Shown here: positions 42,067 through 50,005 of the stretch, in pieces
How the letters are laid out: each line of letters opens with the position of its first letter
How positions within the stretch are numbered: position 1 is the first letter of the stretch
Assembly: GCA_017694295.1 (NCBI GenBank)
Contig: JADINA010000019.1
Coordinates: 1 to 64,000 of the forward strand
Source: Candidatus Alloenteromonas pullistercoris
Lineage (GTDB): Bacteria > Bacillota_I > Bacilli_A > RFN20 > CAG-826
Length of the DNA stretch: 64,000 nucleotides
Reading direction: 5' to 3'
Position numbers and translations under genes: made by a program
Notes under the pieces: generated by a model
Databases searched by the model: none
What the model was told of the DNA's origin: nothing
What the model saw: only the letters and a program-made list of their open reading frames with translations

Positions 42067-43746
42067 ATGAAAAGAGTTTATTGGCTGTTTGGGGCCGCCA
42101 TCGCCCCCTTGTTGCTAGTTTCCTGCGCTGAGGAAGGCAATAATTCCTCAAGCGGATCCTCCATCGGCTCAAGCGAGGAATCGTCATCTGAGTCGCCCTC
42201 AACTGAGCCGATAAAGGACATCGGCGATTTCCTGCTTCTTGGCAAGGAAGGCTATAAAGCCTCAAGCCTAGTCCGGGTGGGGAGCCCATCGCAGTCTTTC
42301 GTCTCCCATTGGGTCGACGCCTCCTGCGATCTTTCCTCCTATTCTTTTATATCCTATGAGTCTGCCCGCGACCCGATCGTCCCCGATAAAACCGGCGGCG
42401 TGAGGACGAATTACGTCCGCTACCCCCTCAATTCAGCGGTGGCCGAGGCTCGACTTGGGTTAAACAACAAGATAGCCTACCTCCCTTTAAGCGCGGATGG
42501 GACGAACGGCATCGCCTGGTCGACGGAGAATTTCGCCAACTTCCTTTCCATATTGGAGGAAAGCGACTTTTCGCTATCCAATGGGGTTTATGAACTTAAA
42601 GTAGACGGAAGCAAAGACCTATCCGGCGTTTCGGCTCAGCTTGGCGGAGCCTTGTCTTACGATCTTGCCTCCTTTTCGCTGGATCTAAGTAAGGAGCTTC
42701 CGACTTTCTCGGCCAGCTTTGAGCCGGTTTCCGGCCTATTTGGCGACGAGTATTGCTATATCCGCGGCGAGTTTACCTACCTTGGGGCCGATCCGGTTGA
42801 GCCGATTGAAGTCGTCGAAGACATCGCAGACGACGAATTTGATGAAGCCATGGCCAAGCTTGCCTTAGGCAATTACCGGCTCGACGCCACCCTTCCCTCT
42901 TCTTCCTTTGCCCTTTTTGCCGAGGACAAGCAGAAAATAGCCTATACCCAATTCGACCTTTCCGGAGACGAAGTCGGAAATTATGGGTATTACGAACTTA
43001 GCGATGGCTCCTTGCAGGGTGTCACTAAAATCGGGGATGCCTATTACCCTAACAAACCCTCCTTTAAGGGCGATTTGGGGAGCATTCTTCCTAGTTTTGA
43101 CATCTCCCCGGCCTTGTTTATAAAAGGCGAAGGCGAGCTTGCAAACGTCTACCGTCTCCGCGAGGATATAAACGCCTTTGCCTCTCCTTCCGTCTACTCA
43201 ATTTTCGGCTCTTCCTCGACCGGCTCGCTTTCGATAACCATCGAAGAGGATAAAGTGACCTTCGCCAATGACCTTGGCTATTCCGGCGTTGAGACGTTTG
43301 CCTATTCTGGCCTCGGTCAAGTCGAGGGGATAATCGGCGAAATCAAAGCTAGTGGCGACGGATTGACCTGGAACGAATTGCTAAGCTATGACGATGATCA
43401 ATTCGAGGAATTGCTCCGCGTCATCCCTTCCGATATCCTTTCCGCCATCCCCGTCATCGGCGGGCATTACAATTATTTCAGCCTAGAAGCCTCCTATAAC
43501 CCCGGCCATCCGGTTATCTTCTATGCAATCGATTCCCAGGACGAGGGAGCGGCCTTAATCGCCGATTACGGCGAAAAGTTGGCTTCTTCTGGGTTTGTCT
43601 TATCCTCCTTGCCTGGGGAAAACGGCGGATTGCTTTATGAAAAAAGCGTTGTGCTTGATGGGACTGCAGCTAGCCTAAGAGTCGAATTGGCGGTTGGGAT
43701 AGCCACCAGCGGATATCAATTCCTCATTTACCCGACTTTGTCCTGA
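42067..43746 (+). CDS. Orphan lipoprotein with Ser/Glu-rich linker
   Basis: 559 residues. Lipobox LVSC (Cys 20), then a long Ser/Glu linker (SSSGSSIGSSEESSSESPS). The mature protein is acidic, rich in Tyr, Ser and Asp and appears all-beta; no domain is recognised. It contains alternating LSGDEVGNYGYYELSDGSLQG and FANDLGYSGVETFAYSG-like blocks, suggesting repeats. It has its own promoter and a terminator, so it is a single-gene unit. Function unknown. Confidence 0.7.
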   Translation: MKRVYWLFGAAIAPLLLVSCAEEGNNSSSGSSIGSSEESSSESPSTEPIKDIGDFLLLGKEGYKASSLVRVGSPSQSFVSHWVDASCDLSSYSFISYESARDPIVPDKTGGVRTNYVRYPLNSAVAEARLGLNNKIAYLPLSADGTNGIAWSTENFANFLSILEESDFSLSNGVYELKVDGSKDLSGVSAQLGGALSYDLASFSLDLSKELPTFSASFEPVSGLFGDEYCYIRGEFTYLGADPVEPIEVVEDIADDEFDEAMAKLALGNYRLDATLPSSSFALFAEDKQKIAYTQFDLSGDEVGNYGYYELSDGSLQGVTKIGDAYYPNKPSFKGDLGSILPSFDISPALFIKGEGELANVYRLREDINAFASPSVYSIFGSSSTGSLSITIEEDKVTFANDLGYSGVETFAYSGLGQVEGIIGEIKASGDGLTWNELLSYDDDQFEELLRVIPSDILSAIPVIGGHYNYFSLEASYNPGHPVIFYAIDSQDEGAALIADYGEKLASSGFVLSSLPGENGGLLYEKSVVLDGTAASLRVELAVGIATSGYQFLIYPTLS

Positions 43747-43767
43747 ATCTAGGATATTTCTTGTGAA

Positions 43768-43795
43768 AGCCACTATCGCGAGATGGCGGCTTTTT
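43768..43795 (+). terminator. Terminator after the orphan lipoprotein
   Basis: A 10-bp stem (43768-43777 with 43782-43791; one mismatch, one G-T) with a GCGA tetraloop is followed by five T. Confidence 0.8.
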
Positions 43796-43818
43796 CCCTT
43801 ATTGGCTAAAATTAATGC

Positions 43819-44742
43819 ATGATTCTTTTCGTTTCTGGAAGGACCGACATCCCAGCATATTACGCGAAATGGTTCGCCAACCGCGTCGAAGCCGGATTCG
43901 TCGATACCAGGAACCCGCATGCCTATAGTTTGGTGTCCAGAATTTACTTTAAAGACGTTGAACTGATCCTATTTTGCTCGAAATATCCCCGTCCTCTTTT
44001 GGAACATTTACCTTTGATTGATGAGAAGCTTCCAAAGGTGGCCAAATTATTCCAAATCACCGTGACGCCATATAAAACCGATTTGGAACCGGTTGTCGGA
44101 AGCCATAAAAAAGAGGTGATTGAGGATATAAAAGCTCTTTCTGAGAGGTATGGAAGGGAATGCGTTTACGTCCGTTTTGACCCCATAATTAAGAGCCAAA
44201 CCTATACAATCGATTATCACATTAGGGCTTTTAAGCGGCTGATGGACTTGGTTGGCGACCATATCGAAGCGGTTGTCATTTCCTTTTTGGATGTGTACAA
44301 GAACACGAGAAAGAACGCCTCTAAAATCGGGTTTCTCGAATTTAACGAGGACGATTATAAGCAAATCGGGTTGAATTTCTCCTCCATAGCCCATTCAAAA
44401 GGCGTGAGGATCTTTACCTGTTCGGAGAAACGTAATCAAAGCGAATACGGTTTCGATATCGATTTTTGCCTTAGCGAACAGAAGGCGGCTTCCTTAATCA
44501 AGCGAAGCAACCCTGATGCGCTTCCGGTTTTTAAGAAACAGACTGCCCGCGAATCGCCTTATTGCCATTGTGTTCAAACGGTTGACATCGGGGAGTATTG
44601 CTCCTGCCCTTCCAAGTGCCTTTATTGTTATGCCAATTTCGATGAGGATAAAGTGGTGGGAGAATGCAAAAAGCACCTAGATAACAGGTCTCTCTTAATT
44701 GGGAAGTTTGAACCCTCCGACAAGCTCAAAATCAGACGCTAA
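43819..44742 (+). CDS. DUF1848 family protein, probable Fe-S enzyme
   Basis: 307 residues that match the DUF1848 pattern: SGRTDIPAYYAKWFANRVEAGF at the start, ITVTPYKTDLEP, VYVRFDPII, and a Cys-rich end with CHCVQTVDIGEYCSCPSKCLYCYAN. The spaced Cys residues suggest a bound Fe-S cluster; the fold is thought to be a TIM barrel related to radical SAM proteins such as spore photoproduct lyase. No reaction is established for the family. The start has no RBS; TAAAAT at 43807-43812 ends 6 nt before the ATG, so it is likely leaderless. The gene is A/T-richer than its neighbours. Confidence 0.8.
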   Translation: MILFVSGRTDIPAYYAKWFANRVEAGFVDTRNPHAYSLVSRIYFKDVELILFCSKYPRPLLEHLPLIDEKLPKVAKLFQITVTPYKTDLEPVVGSHKKEVIEDIKALSERYGRECVYVRFDPIIKSQTYTIDYHIRAFKRLMDLVGDHIEAVVISFLDVYKNTRKNASKIGFLEFNEDDYKQIGLNFSSIAHSKGVRIFTCSEKRNQSEYGFDIDFCLSEQKAASLIKRSNPDALPVFKKQTARESPYCHCVQTVDIGEYCSCPSKCLYCYANFDEDKVVGECKKHLDNRSLLIGKFEPSDKLKIRR

Positions 44743-44760
44743 AAAATTCAACAAAATTCG

Positions 44761-44785
44761 ATACGCAAACAATGCGTATTTTTTA
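44761..44785 (+). terminator. Terminator after the DUF1848 gene
   Basis: ATACGCA (44761-44767) pairs with TGCGTAT (44773-44779) with a 5-nt loop, then TTTTTT. The stem motif TGCGTATT recurs twice in the following A/T-rich spacer. Confidence 0.65.
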
Positions 44786-45202
44786 TTTGCAAGTTCTACG
44801 TATTATTTTAATGGTATCTGAAATATGCAATAATTGCCTATGCAAGATTAATAATTGATTTATTAAGATTTAGTCGAACGAAGTAATTGTTAATTGTAGA
44901 AATGGCGAGATAATAATATGCAAGTTATGCACGAACAATTTTTGCGTATTTACTCTTATTTCATGAAAATTTTCAATCAGTAAAGAATTAACGAAAAGCA
45001 AAATTAGCACGCAATTATTGCGTATTCGGCAAAAACGCTGTGGGAATTAGGTTTTTAGGTCCCAAGCTTGTCTTCTTGTTGGGGAATATTGACGGATTTT
45101 CAGTTTTACAAAACCCAAGTTTTTACGTTTCTCGATTTGACTTAGAGCCTTCTTTAAGGTTTTTAATAACGCATGCTTACCTAAAAAAGGAGGCCCTTTC
45201 TT
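44786..45202. other. A/T-rich gene-free spacer with recurring TGCGTATT and ATGCAA motifs
   Basis: No gene is seen in about 415 bp. TGCGTATT recurs near 44943 and 45017, beyond the copy in the terminator, and TATGCAA occurs at least three times between 44825 and 44925. The base composition departs strongly from the window. It could be a regulatory or recombination region; nothing decides this. Confidence 0.5.
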
Positions 45203-45547
45203 ATGAAAATTGGCGAATTGGCTGCTAAAGTTTGTTTGTCCGCCGATACTCTCCGCTTCTATGAAAAGATCCACTTGCTTAAGCCAGCAAGGCTTGAAAG
45301 CGGGGTTCGGAGTTATGGCCAAGCGGATGAGGAAAGGCTTCATCTCATCATCTGCCTTAAGGATTCGGGTATCCCTTTGGAGGATATTCGCGCCTACTTG
45401 CGCCTAGTCGACAAGGGGCCTGGCAATGAGGCTCAGAGGATTGAGATATTGCTAAAATCCCGCGAACGCCTTTTGGGGATGCAGGAAAAGCTCAATCGGA
45501 GCCTGGCGCTTCTTGATAAAAAGCTTAAGCTATACGGCGCCAAGTAA
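45203..45547 (+). CDS. MerR-family regulator
   Basis: 114 residues. The N-terminal MerR winged HTH reads MKIGELAAKVCLSADTLRFYEKIHLLKPAR, then a wing (GVRSYGQADEERLHLI) and a dimerisation coiled coil. The C-terminal effector part is short and lacks the Cys pattern of metal sensors; the nearest type is the YhdM/TipA-like group of MerR proteins. AAAGGAGG lies upstream of ATG 45203. It precedes the acetyltransferase gene but a terminator separates them, so it may act on it in trans. Confidence 0.85.
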   Translation: MKIGELAAKVCLSADTLRFYEKIHLLKPARLESGVRSYGQADEERLHLIICLKDSGIPLEDIRAYLRLVDKGPGNEAQRIEILLKSRERLLGMQEKLNRSLALLDKKLKLYGAK

Positions 45548-45565
45548 ACCCCTTTACACAACATT

Positions 45566-45586
45566 GGCCGACTCATCGGCCTTTTT
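45566..45586 (+). terminator. Terminator after the MerR gene
   Basis: A perfect 6-bp stem (GGCCGA with TCGGCC, 45566-45571 and 45576-45581) with a 4-nt loop is followed by five T. TATACT right after it (45588-45593) may be the -10 of the next gene. Confidence 0.8.
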
Positions 45587-45617
45587 GTATACTTTTTTGG
45601 CCATAGGAGGAATCCTC

Positions 45618-46229
45618 ATGAACGACAAAAAGAAAATGCTTGAAGGTAAGCTTTACATCGCTTCAGCCGATCCGGCGCTAAGGGAAGACAACAAGCGGTG
45701 CAAGCGCCTCCTTCGCGCCTTCAACGCGACCACCGAGGAGGAAATCGAGCAAAGGACCGCCATCCTCAAATCCTTATTCGCCGAAACCGGCGATTCGCTT
45801 TACATCGAGCCGCCTTTCCATTGCGATTACGGCTGCCATATCCACGTTGGCGAAAACTTCTACGCCAATTACGATTTGATCATCCTCGACGTATGCGACG
45901 TCTATATTGGGAACAACGTCTTTTTGGCCCCGCGCGTCGGCATCTACGCCGCCGGCCACCCAATTGACAAAGACGTGCGGAACATGCAGTTGGAATTCGG
46001 CGAGCCCATCCATATCGGCAATGACGTCTGGATCGGGGCCGACGTCACCATCAACCCCGGGGTCAGCATCGGCGACAACGTCGTGATCGGCTCGGGTTCG
46101 GTCGTCGTCAAAGACATCCCAAGCGGGGTGGTGGCCGCCGGCAACCCTTGTCGGGTCATCCGCGAGATCAGCGAGCAAGACGCAATCTATTGGAATAACC
46201 TGAAAAAAGAATATTTTGCCGATAATTGA
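45618..46229 (+). CDS. Maltose O-acetyltransferase-type (LacA/Maa) hexapeptide acetyltransferase
   Basis: 203 residues. ATG 45618 follows AGGAGG (45605-45610). The N-terminal Mac domain (MLEGKLYIASADPALREDNKRCKRLLRAFN) is followed by left-handed beta-helix hexapeptide repeats (VGENFYANYDLIILDVCDVYIGNNVFLAPRVGI, then IGNDVWIGADVTINPGVSIGDNVVIGSGSVV). The catalytic His is in YAAGHPID. It would acetylate maltose, glucose or galactosides with acetyl-CoA, perhaps to detoxify sugars that cannot be used. Confidence 0.9.
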   Translation: MNDKKKMLEGKLYIASADPALREDNKRCKRLLRAFNATTEEEIEQRTAILKSLFAETGDSLYIEPPFHCDYGCHIHVGENFYANYDLIILDVCDVYIGNNVFLAPRVGIYAAGHPIDKDVRNMQLEFGEPIHIGNDVWIGADVTINPGVSIGDNVVIGSGSVVVKDIPSGVVAAGNPCRVIREISEQDAIYWNNLKKEYFADN

Positions 46230-46273
46230 CAAAAATATGCGCCCTAAACGCCGATAAAATCTAAGCGCATACA

Positions 46274-46360
46274 TATCGGTAAATCAGTATCGGTAAAAAA
46301 TTACTTTTTACTTGTTGACGCTTTTCCTTTTTTTGTATTATCCTATGCGCGGTATCGGTA
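46274..46360. promoter_or_regulatory. Three TATCGGTA elements around the rex promoter
   Basis: TATCGGTA occurs at 46274-46281, 46288-46295 and 46353-46360. The first two are 14 bp apart upstream of TTGTTG (about 46313) and TATTAT (about 46337), which form an 18-nt-spaced promoter; the third is downstream of the -10. The usual Rex dyad is not seen, so this may be the operator of Rex in this lineage or of another regulator. Confidence 0.5.
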
Positions 46361-46385
46361 GGACGATGCCGGAAGAACAAGGAAG

Positions 46386-47027
46386 ATGAAGACCTACTCG
46401 CTCAACCAGTTGGGCCGTTACCCAGTCTACCTTAAACTGTTCAAGGAGTATGCCGATTCGGGCGTTGAGATTATCTCCTCCCCGCTTATCGCCAAGCGCC
46501 TTGGCTTTTCGGAAGAGCAAGTTCGCAAGGACCTTCAAAACGTCTCCTCGGAAGCCGGAAGGCCGAAGAAAGGGCGGGAGGTCAAGCAGCTCATCGACGA
46601 CATCGAGACATTCCTAGGCTACCGCGATTCCACCTCGGCCGTTTTGATCGGCGTGGGGCATTTGGGCGCGGCCCTTTTGAATTTCCCGGAGTTCGCCAAG
46701 ATGGGCCTTGAGATCCTCGCCGGTTTCGACACGGATCCGAAATTGCTTTGGTCGCGCATCGGGGGTAAGGAGATTTTCCCCGTTTCGATGATCAAGGAGA
46801 TCCTCCCGCGCCTCAATGCCCACATCGTCATCCTCGCCGTCCCGGCCTCCGCCGCCCAAGAAGCGGCCGATCTCGCCGTCGAAAGCGGGGCAAAGGCGAT
46901 CTGGAACTTCGCCCCTACCCACCTTGACCTCCCCGATGGAATCGTCGTCGAGGACGTCAACCTCGCCTCATCCCTAGCCGTGTTATCGCATCGGCTAAAC
47001 GTCATGCTTGCCAAGGAGGAAAAGTAA
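46386..47027 (+). CDS. rex: Redox-sensing repressor Rex
   Basis: 213 residues. The N-terminal winged helix (YSLNQLGRYPVYLKLFKEYADSG, FSEEQVRKDLQNVS) is typical of Rex, and the Rossmann domain begins with VLIGVGHLGAAL (GxGxxG). Rex senses the NADH/NAD+ ratio and represses fermentation genes when NAD+ is high. It sits directly upstream of adhE and the hydrogenase cluster, and probably controls them and itself. RBS: AAGGAAG before ATG 46386. Confidence 0.95.
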   Translation: MKTYSLNQLGRYPVYLKLFKEYADSGVEIISSPLIAKRLGFSEEQVRKDLQNVSSEAGRPKKGREVKQLIDDIETFLGYRDSTSAVLIGVGHLGAALLNFPEFAKMGLEILAGFDTDPKLLWSRIGGKEIFPVSMIKEILPRLNAHIVILAVPASAAQEAADLAVESGAKAIWNFAPTHLDLPDGIVVEDVNLASSLAVLSHRLNVMLAKEEK

Positions 47028-47034
47028 ATCATTT

Positions 47035-49689
47035 ATGGCAACCGCTAAGAAAACCGAGCAAGCCGCCGCCCCCCTCACCGCCGAGGAGAAGAAGGCCGCG
47101 GCCGAAAAGGAAGTCAACGAGCTCGTCGAGAAAGGCTTGAAGGCCCTTAACGATTTCGCTTCCTATGACCAGGCGAAGATCGATTACATCGTCGCCAAGA
47201 TGTCAGTCGCCGGCCTCGACCACCACGGCGACCTCGCCAAGATGGCCATCGAGGAGACCCACCGCGGCGTATTCGAGGACAAGGCCACCAAGAACCTGTT
47301 CGCCTGCGAATACATCGTCAACAACATGCGCCACCTCAAGACCGTCGGCATCATCAAAGACGACCCGGTCACCGGCATCACCGAAATCGCCGAGCCGGTC
47401 GGCGTCATCTGCGGCGTCACCCCGGTCACCAACCCGACCTCGACCGTCATCTTCAAGTCGCTTATTGCCATTAAGACTAGGAACCCGATCATCTTCGGCT
47501 TCCACCCGAAGGCCCAGCAGTGCTCGAAGGCCGCCGCCATCGTCATGCGCGACGCTGCCGTCGCCGCCGGGGCCCCCGAAAACTGCATCCAGTGGATCGA
47601 GCACCCCTCGATGGACGCCACCTCCGCGCTTATGAACCACCCGGGCGTCGCCACCATCCTCGCCACCGGCGGGAACTCGATGGTCAAGGCCGCCTATTCC
47701 TGCGGCAAGCCGGCCCTTGGCGTCGGCGCCGGCAACGTCCCCTGCTACATCGACCGCTCCTGCGACATCCGCCAGACCGTCAACGACGTCGTCCTTTCCA
47801 AATCCTTCGACAACGGCATGATCTGCGCCTCCGAATCGGCCGTCTTCATCGATGAGGTGATCTACGACCAAGTCGTCGACACCTTCAAGAAATACCGTGT
47901 CTACTTCGCCTCCGAGGAGGAGAAGCGCAAGCTTGAGAAATACATGTTCGGGGTCACCAAGGGCTCCGAGAACGTCGCCGATGCCCGCCTCAACGCCGAC
48001 ATCGCCGGCATGAGCGCCAAGCGCATCGCCGAGAACTCCGGCTTCTCCATCCCCGACGGCTGCCAGATCATCGCCGTCGAGTGCCAGGAAGTCGGCGTTT
48101 CCGAGCCGCTTTCCCGCGAAAAGCTCTCCCCCGTCCTCGCCGTCTACAAAGTCTCGGGCTTCGAGGAAGGCACGAAGCTTTGCGAGGAGATGCTCGAGTT
48201 CGGCGGCCTCGGCCACACCGCGGCCATCCATTGCCACGACCAGGAGATGTCCGACCGCTTCGGCGACATCGTCAAGGCCATCCGCATCGTCTGGAACTCC
48301 CCGTCGACCTTCGGCGGCATCGGCAACGTCTACAACTCCTTCATCCCCTCCCTCACCCTCGGCTGCGGCAGCTATGGCCATAACTCGGTCGCCGGCAACG
48401 TCTCGGCCATCAATTTGCTCAACATCAAGCGCGTTGGCAAAAGGAGAAATACCATGCAGTGGTTCAAAGTCCCGCAGAAGATCTATTTCGAACGCAATTC
48501 CATCCAATACCTCCGCTCGGCTAAAGACGTCGAGAAGGTGTTCATCGTCACCGACCACTCGATGGTTGAGCTCGGCTTCCTCAACAAGATCATCGACGAA
48601 TTGATGGCCCGCCGCAACAAGGTCACCTACCAGCTCTTCGCCGAGGTCGAGCCCGATCCGGACATCACCACCGTCCGCCGCGGCGTCGAGCTGATGAAGC
48701 AATTCCAGCCCGACACCATCATCGCCCTCGGCGGCGGCTCCCCGATGGACGCGGCCAAAGGCATGTGGATCTTCTATGAGCACCCCGAAGTCAACTTCGA
48801 CGACCTCAAGCAGAAGTTCATGGACATCCGCAAACGGGCCTTCAAGTACCCCGAACTCGGCCGCAAGAGCCACCTAATCTGCATCCCGACCACCTCGGGC
48901 ACCGGCTCGGAGGTCACCCCGTTTGCCGTCATCTCCGACAAGGCCAACCTCAAGAAGTACCCGCTCACCGACTACTCGCTCACCCCGAGCATCGCCATCG
49001 TCGACCCGGAGTTCACCACCAACATCCCGGCCCGCTCGACCGCCTATACCGGCATGGATGTCCTCACCCACGCCATCGAGGCCTACACCTCGGTTATGGC
49101 GAGCGACTACACCGACGGCCTCGCCCTCAACGCCATCAGGCTCGTCTTCGAGTATCTCCCGCGCGCCGTCCATAACGGCAAAAACGACCTCGTCGCCCGC
49201 GAGAAGATGCATAACGCCGCCACCATCGCCGGCATGGCCTTCGCCAACGCCTTCCTCGGCATCACCCACTCGATGGCCCACAAGATTGGCGCCGAGTTCC
49301 ACACGATCCATGGCCAAACCTGCGCCATCTTGCTCCCGCATGTCATCAAGTACAACGGCACCCAGCCGACCAAGCTCTCGGTCTGGCCGAAGTATGAGAA
49401 GTACGAATGCGATGAGCGCTACCTCAACATCTGCCGGGTCATCGGCTTGAACGCCAATACCCCGGAGGAGGCGACCAAGGTGCTCTCCGACGCCGTCATG
49501 AACCTCGGCAAGGAGGTCGGCATCGACATGAACTTCGCCTCCATCATCCCCGACGAGGAAGCCTACAACTCCCACCTTGAGGAGCTCGCTTACCTGGCCT
49601 ACGAGGATCAATGCACCCCGTGCAACCCCCGCGAGCCGCTCGTCGAGGACATGATCCAGATCATGAAGGATGCCTATAAGGGCAACTAA
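47035..49689 (+). CDS. adhE: Bifunctional aldehyde/alcohol dehydrogenase
   Basis: 884 residues. The N-terminal half is a CoA-acylating aldehyde dehydrogenase with the catalytic Cys in FDNGMICASES. A linker (VGKRRNTMQWFKVPQKIYFE) joins the Fe-dependent alcohol dehydrogenase half with IIALGGGSPMDAAKGMW, PTTSGTGSEVTPFAVI and metal-binding His residues around DVLTHAIEAY and MAHKIGAEFHTIHGQ. It converts acetyl-CoA to ethanol and regenerates two NAD+. The first 45 residues carry an unusual Ala/Lys/Glu-rich leader. It lies 7 nt after rex and is the first target of that regulator. AdhE normally forms filaments (spirosomes). Confidence 0.95.
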   Translation: MATAKKTEQAAAPLTAEEKKAAAEKEVNELVEKGLKALNDFASYDQAKIDYIVAKMSVAGLDHHGDLAKMAIEETHRGVFEDKATKNLFACEYIVNNMRHLKTVGIIKDDPVTGITEIAEPVGVICGVTPVTNPTSTVIFKSLIAIKTRNPIIFGFHPKAQQCSKAAAIVMRDAAVAAGAPENCIQWIEHPSMDATSALMNHPGVATILATGGNSMVKAAYSCGKPALGVGAGNVPCYIDRSCDIRQTVNDVVLSKSFDNGMICASESAVFIDEVIYDQVVDTFKKYRVYFASEEEKRKLEKYMFGVTKGSENVADARLNADIAGMSAKRIAENSGFSIPDGCQIIAVECQEVGVSEPLSREKLSPVLAVYKVSGFEEGTKLCEEMLEFGGLGHTAAIHCHDQEMSDRFGDIVKAIRIVWNSPSTFGGIGNVYNSFIPSLTLGCGSYGHNSVAGNVSAINLLNIKRVGKRRNTMQWFKVPQKIYFERNSIQYLRSAKDVEKVFIVTDHSMVELGFLNKIIDELMARRNKVTYQLFAEVEPDPDITTVRRGVELMKQFQPDTIIALGGGSPMDAAKGMWIFYEHPEVNFDDLKQKFMDIRKRAFKYPELGRKSHLICIPTTSGTGSEVTPFAVISDKANLKKYPLTDYSLTPSIAIVDPEFTTNIPARSTAYTGMDVLTHAIEAYTSVMASDYTDGLALNAIRLVFEYLPRAVHNGKNDLVAREKMHNAATIAGMAFANAFLGITHSMAHKIGAEFHTIHGQTCAILLPHVIKYNGTQPTKLSVWPKYEKYECDERYLNICRVIGLNANTPEEATKVLSDAVMNLGKEVGIDMNFASIIPDEEAYNSHLEELAYLAYEDQCTPCNPREPLVEDMIQIMKDAYKGN

Positions 49690-49693
49690 CGAC

Positions 49694-49948
49694 ATGGCGA
49701 AGATCGCAGTTTCGATTTGCGTCGGCAGCTCTTGCCACCTCAAGGGCTCGCGCGACGTCATCGAAAACGCCCGCAACGAAATATCCAAGCGCGCCCTCCA
49801 AGACAAAGTCGAGCTCAAAGCCGCCTTCTGCCTTGGGCAATGCGGACACGACGGCGTGACGGTCAAGATCAACGACAAGATCGTCCCCGGCGTCCATCCC
49901 AAGGACGTCAGCAAGGTTTTCGATGACGAGGTGATTCCGCTTCTTTGA
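49694..49948 (+). CDS. Small [2Fe-2S] thioredoxin-like ferredoxin (NuoE-type)
   Basis: 84 residues. Four Cys residues, CVGSSC near residue 10 and CLGQC near residue 46, give the C-x4-C...C-x3-C pattern of thioredoxin-fold [2Fe-2S] proteins (NuoE C-terminal domain, HydC-like). Such small proteins pair with hydrogenases as electron carriers. ATG 49694 follows the adhE stop by 4 nt. It opens the hydrogen/redox-sensing part of the cluster. Confidence 0.85.
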   Translation: MAKIAVSICVGSSCHLKGSRDVIENARNEISKRALQDKVELKAAFCLGQCGHDGVTVKINDKIVPGVHPKDVSKVFDDEVIPLL

Positions 49949-49958
49949 TTAACCGCAA

Positions 49959-49982
49959 GGGGCTTCCCGATTGGGAGGCCCC
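49959..49982 (+). terminator. Strong hairpin between the ferredoxin and HydS-like genes
   Basis: A 10-bp stem (49959-49968 with 49973-49982, one G-T) with a 4-nt loop has no T-run. It may be a partial terminator or an mRNA stabiliser that sets the ratio of upstream to downstream products. Confidence 0.5.
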
Positions 49983-50005
49983 TATTTCCGAAAGGAGGCC
50001 AAACC

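Noticed and set aside
47203-48873. 556-codon open frame on the minus strand opposite adhE
   Set aside because: It is the mirror of a G+C-rich, strongly biased gene, has low-complexity Gly/Asp/Val composition, no RBS and no family. The plus-strand AdhE reading is certain.
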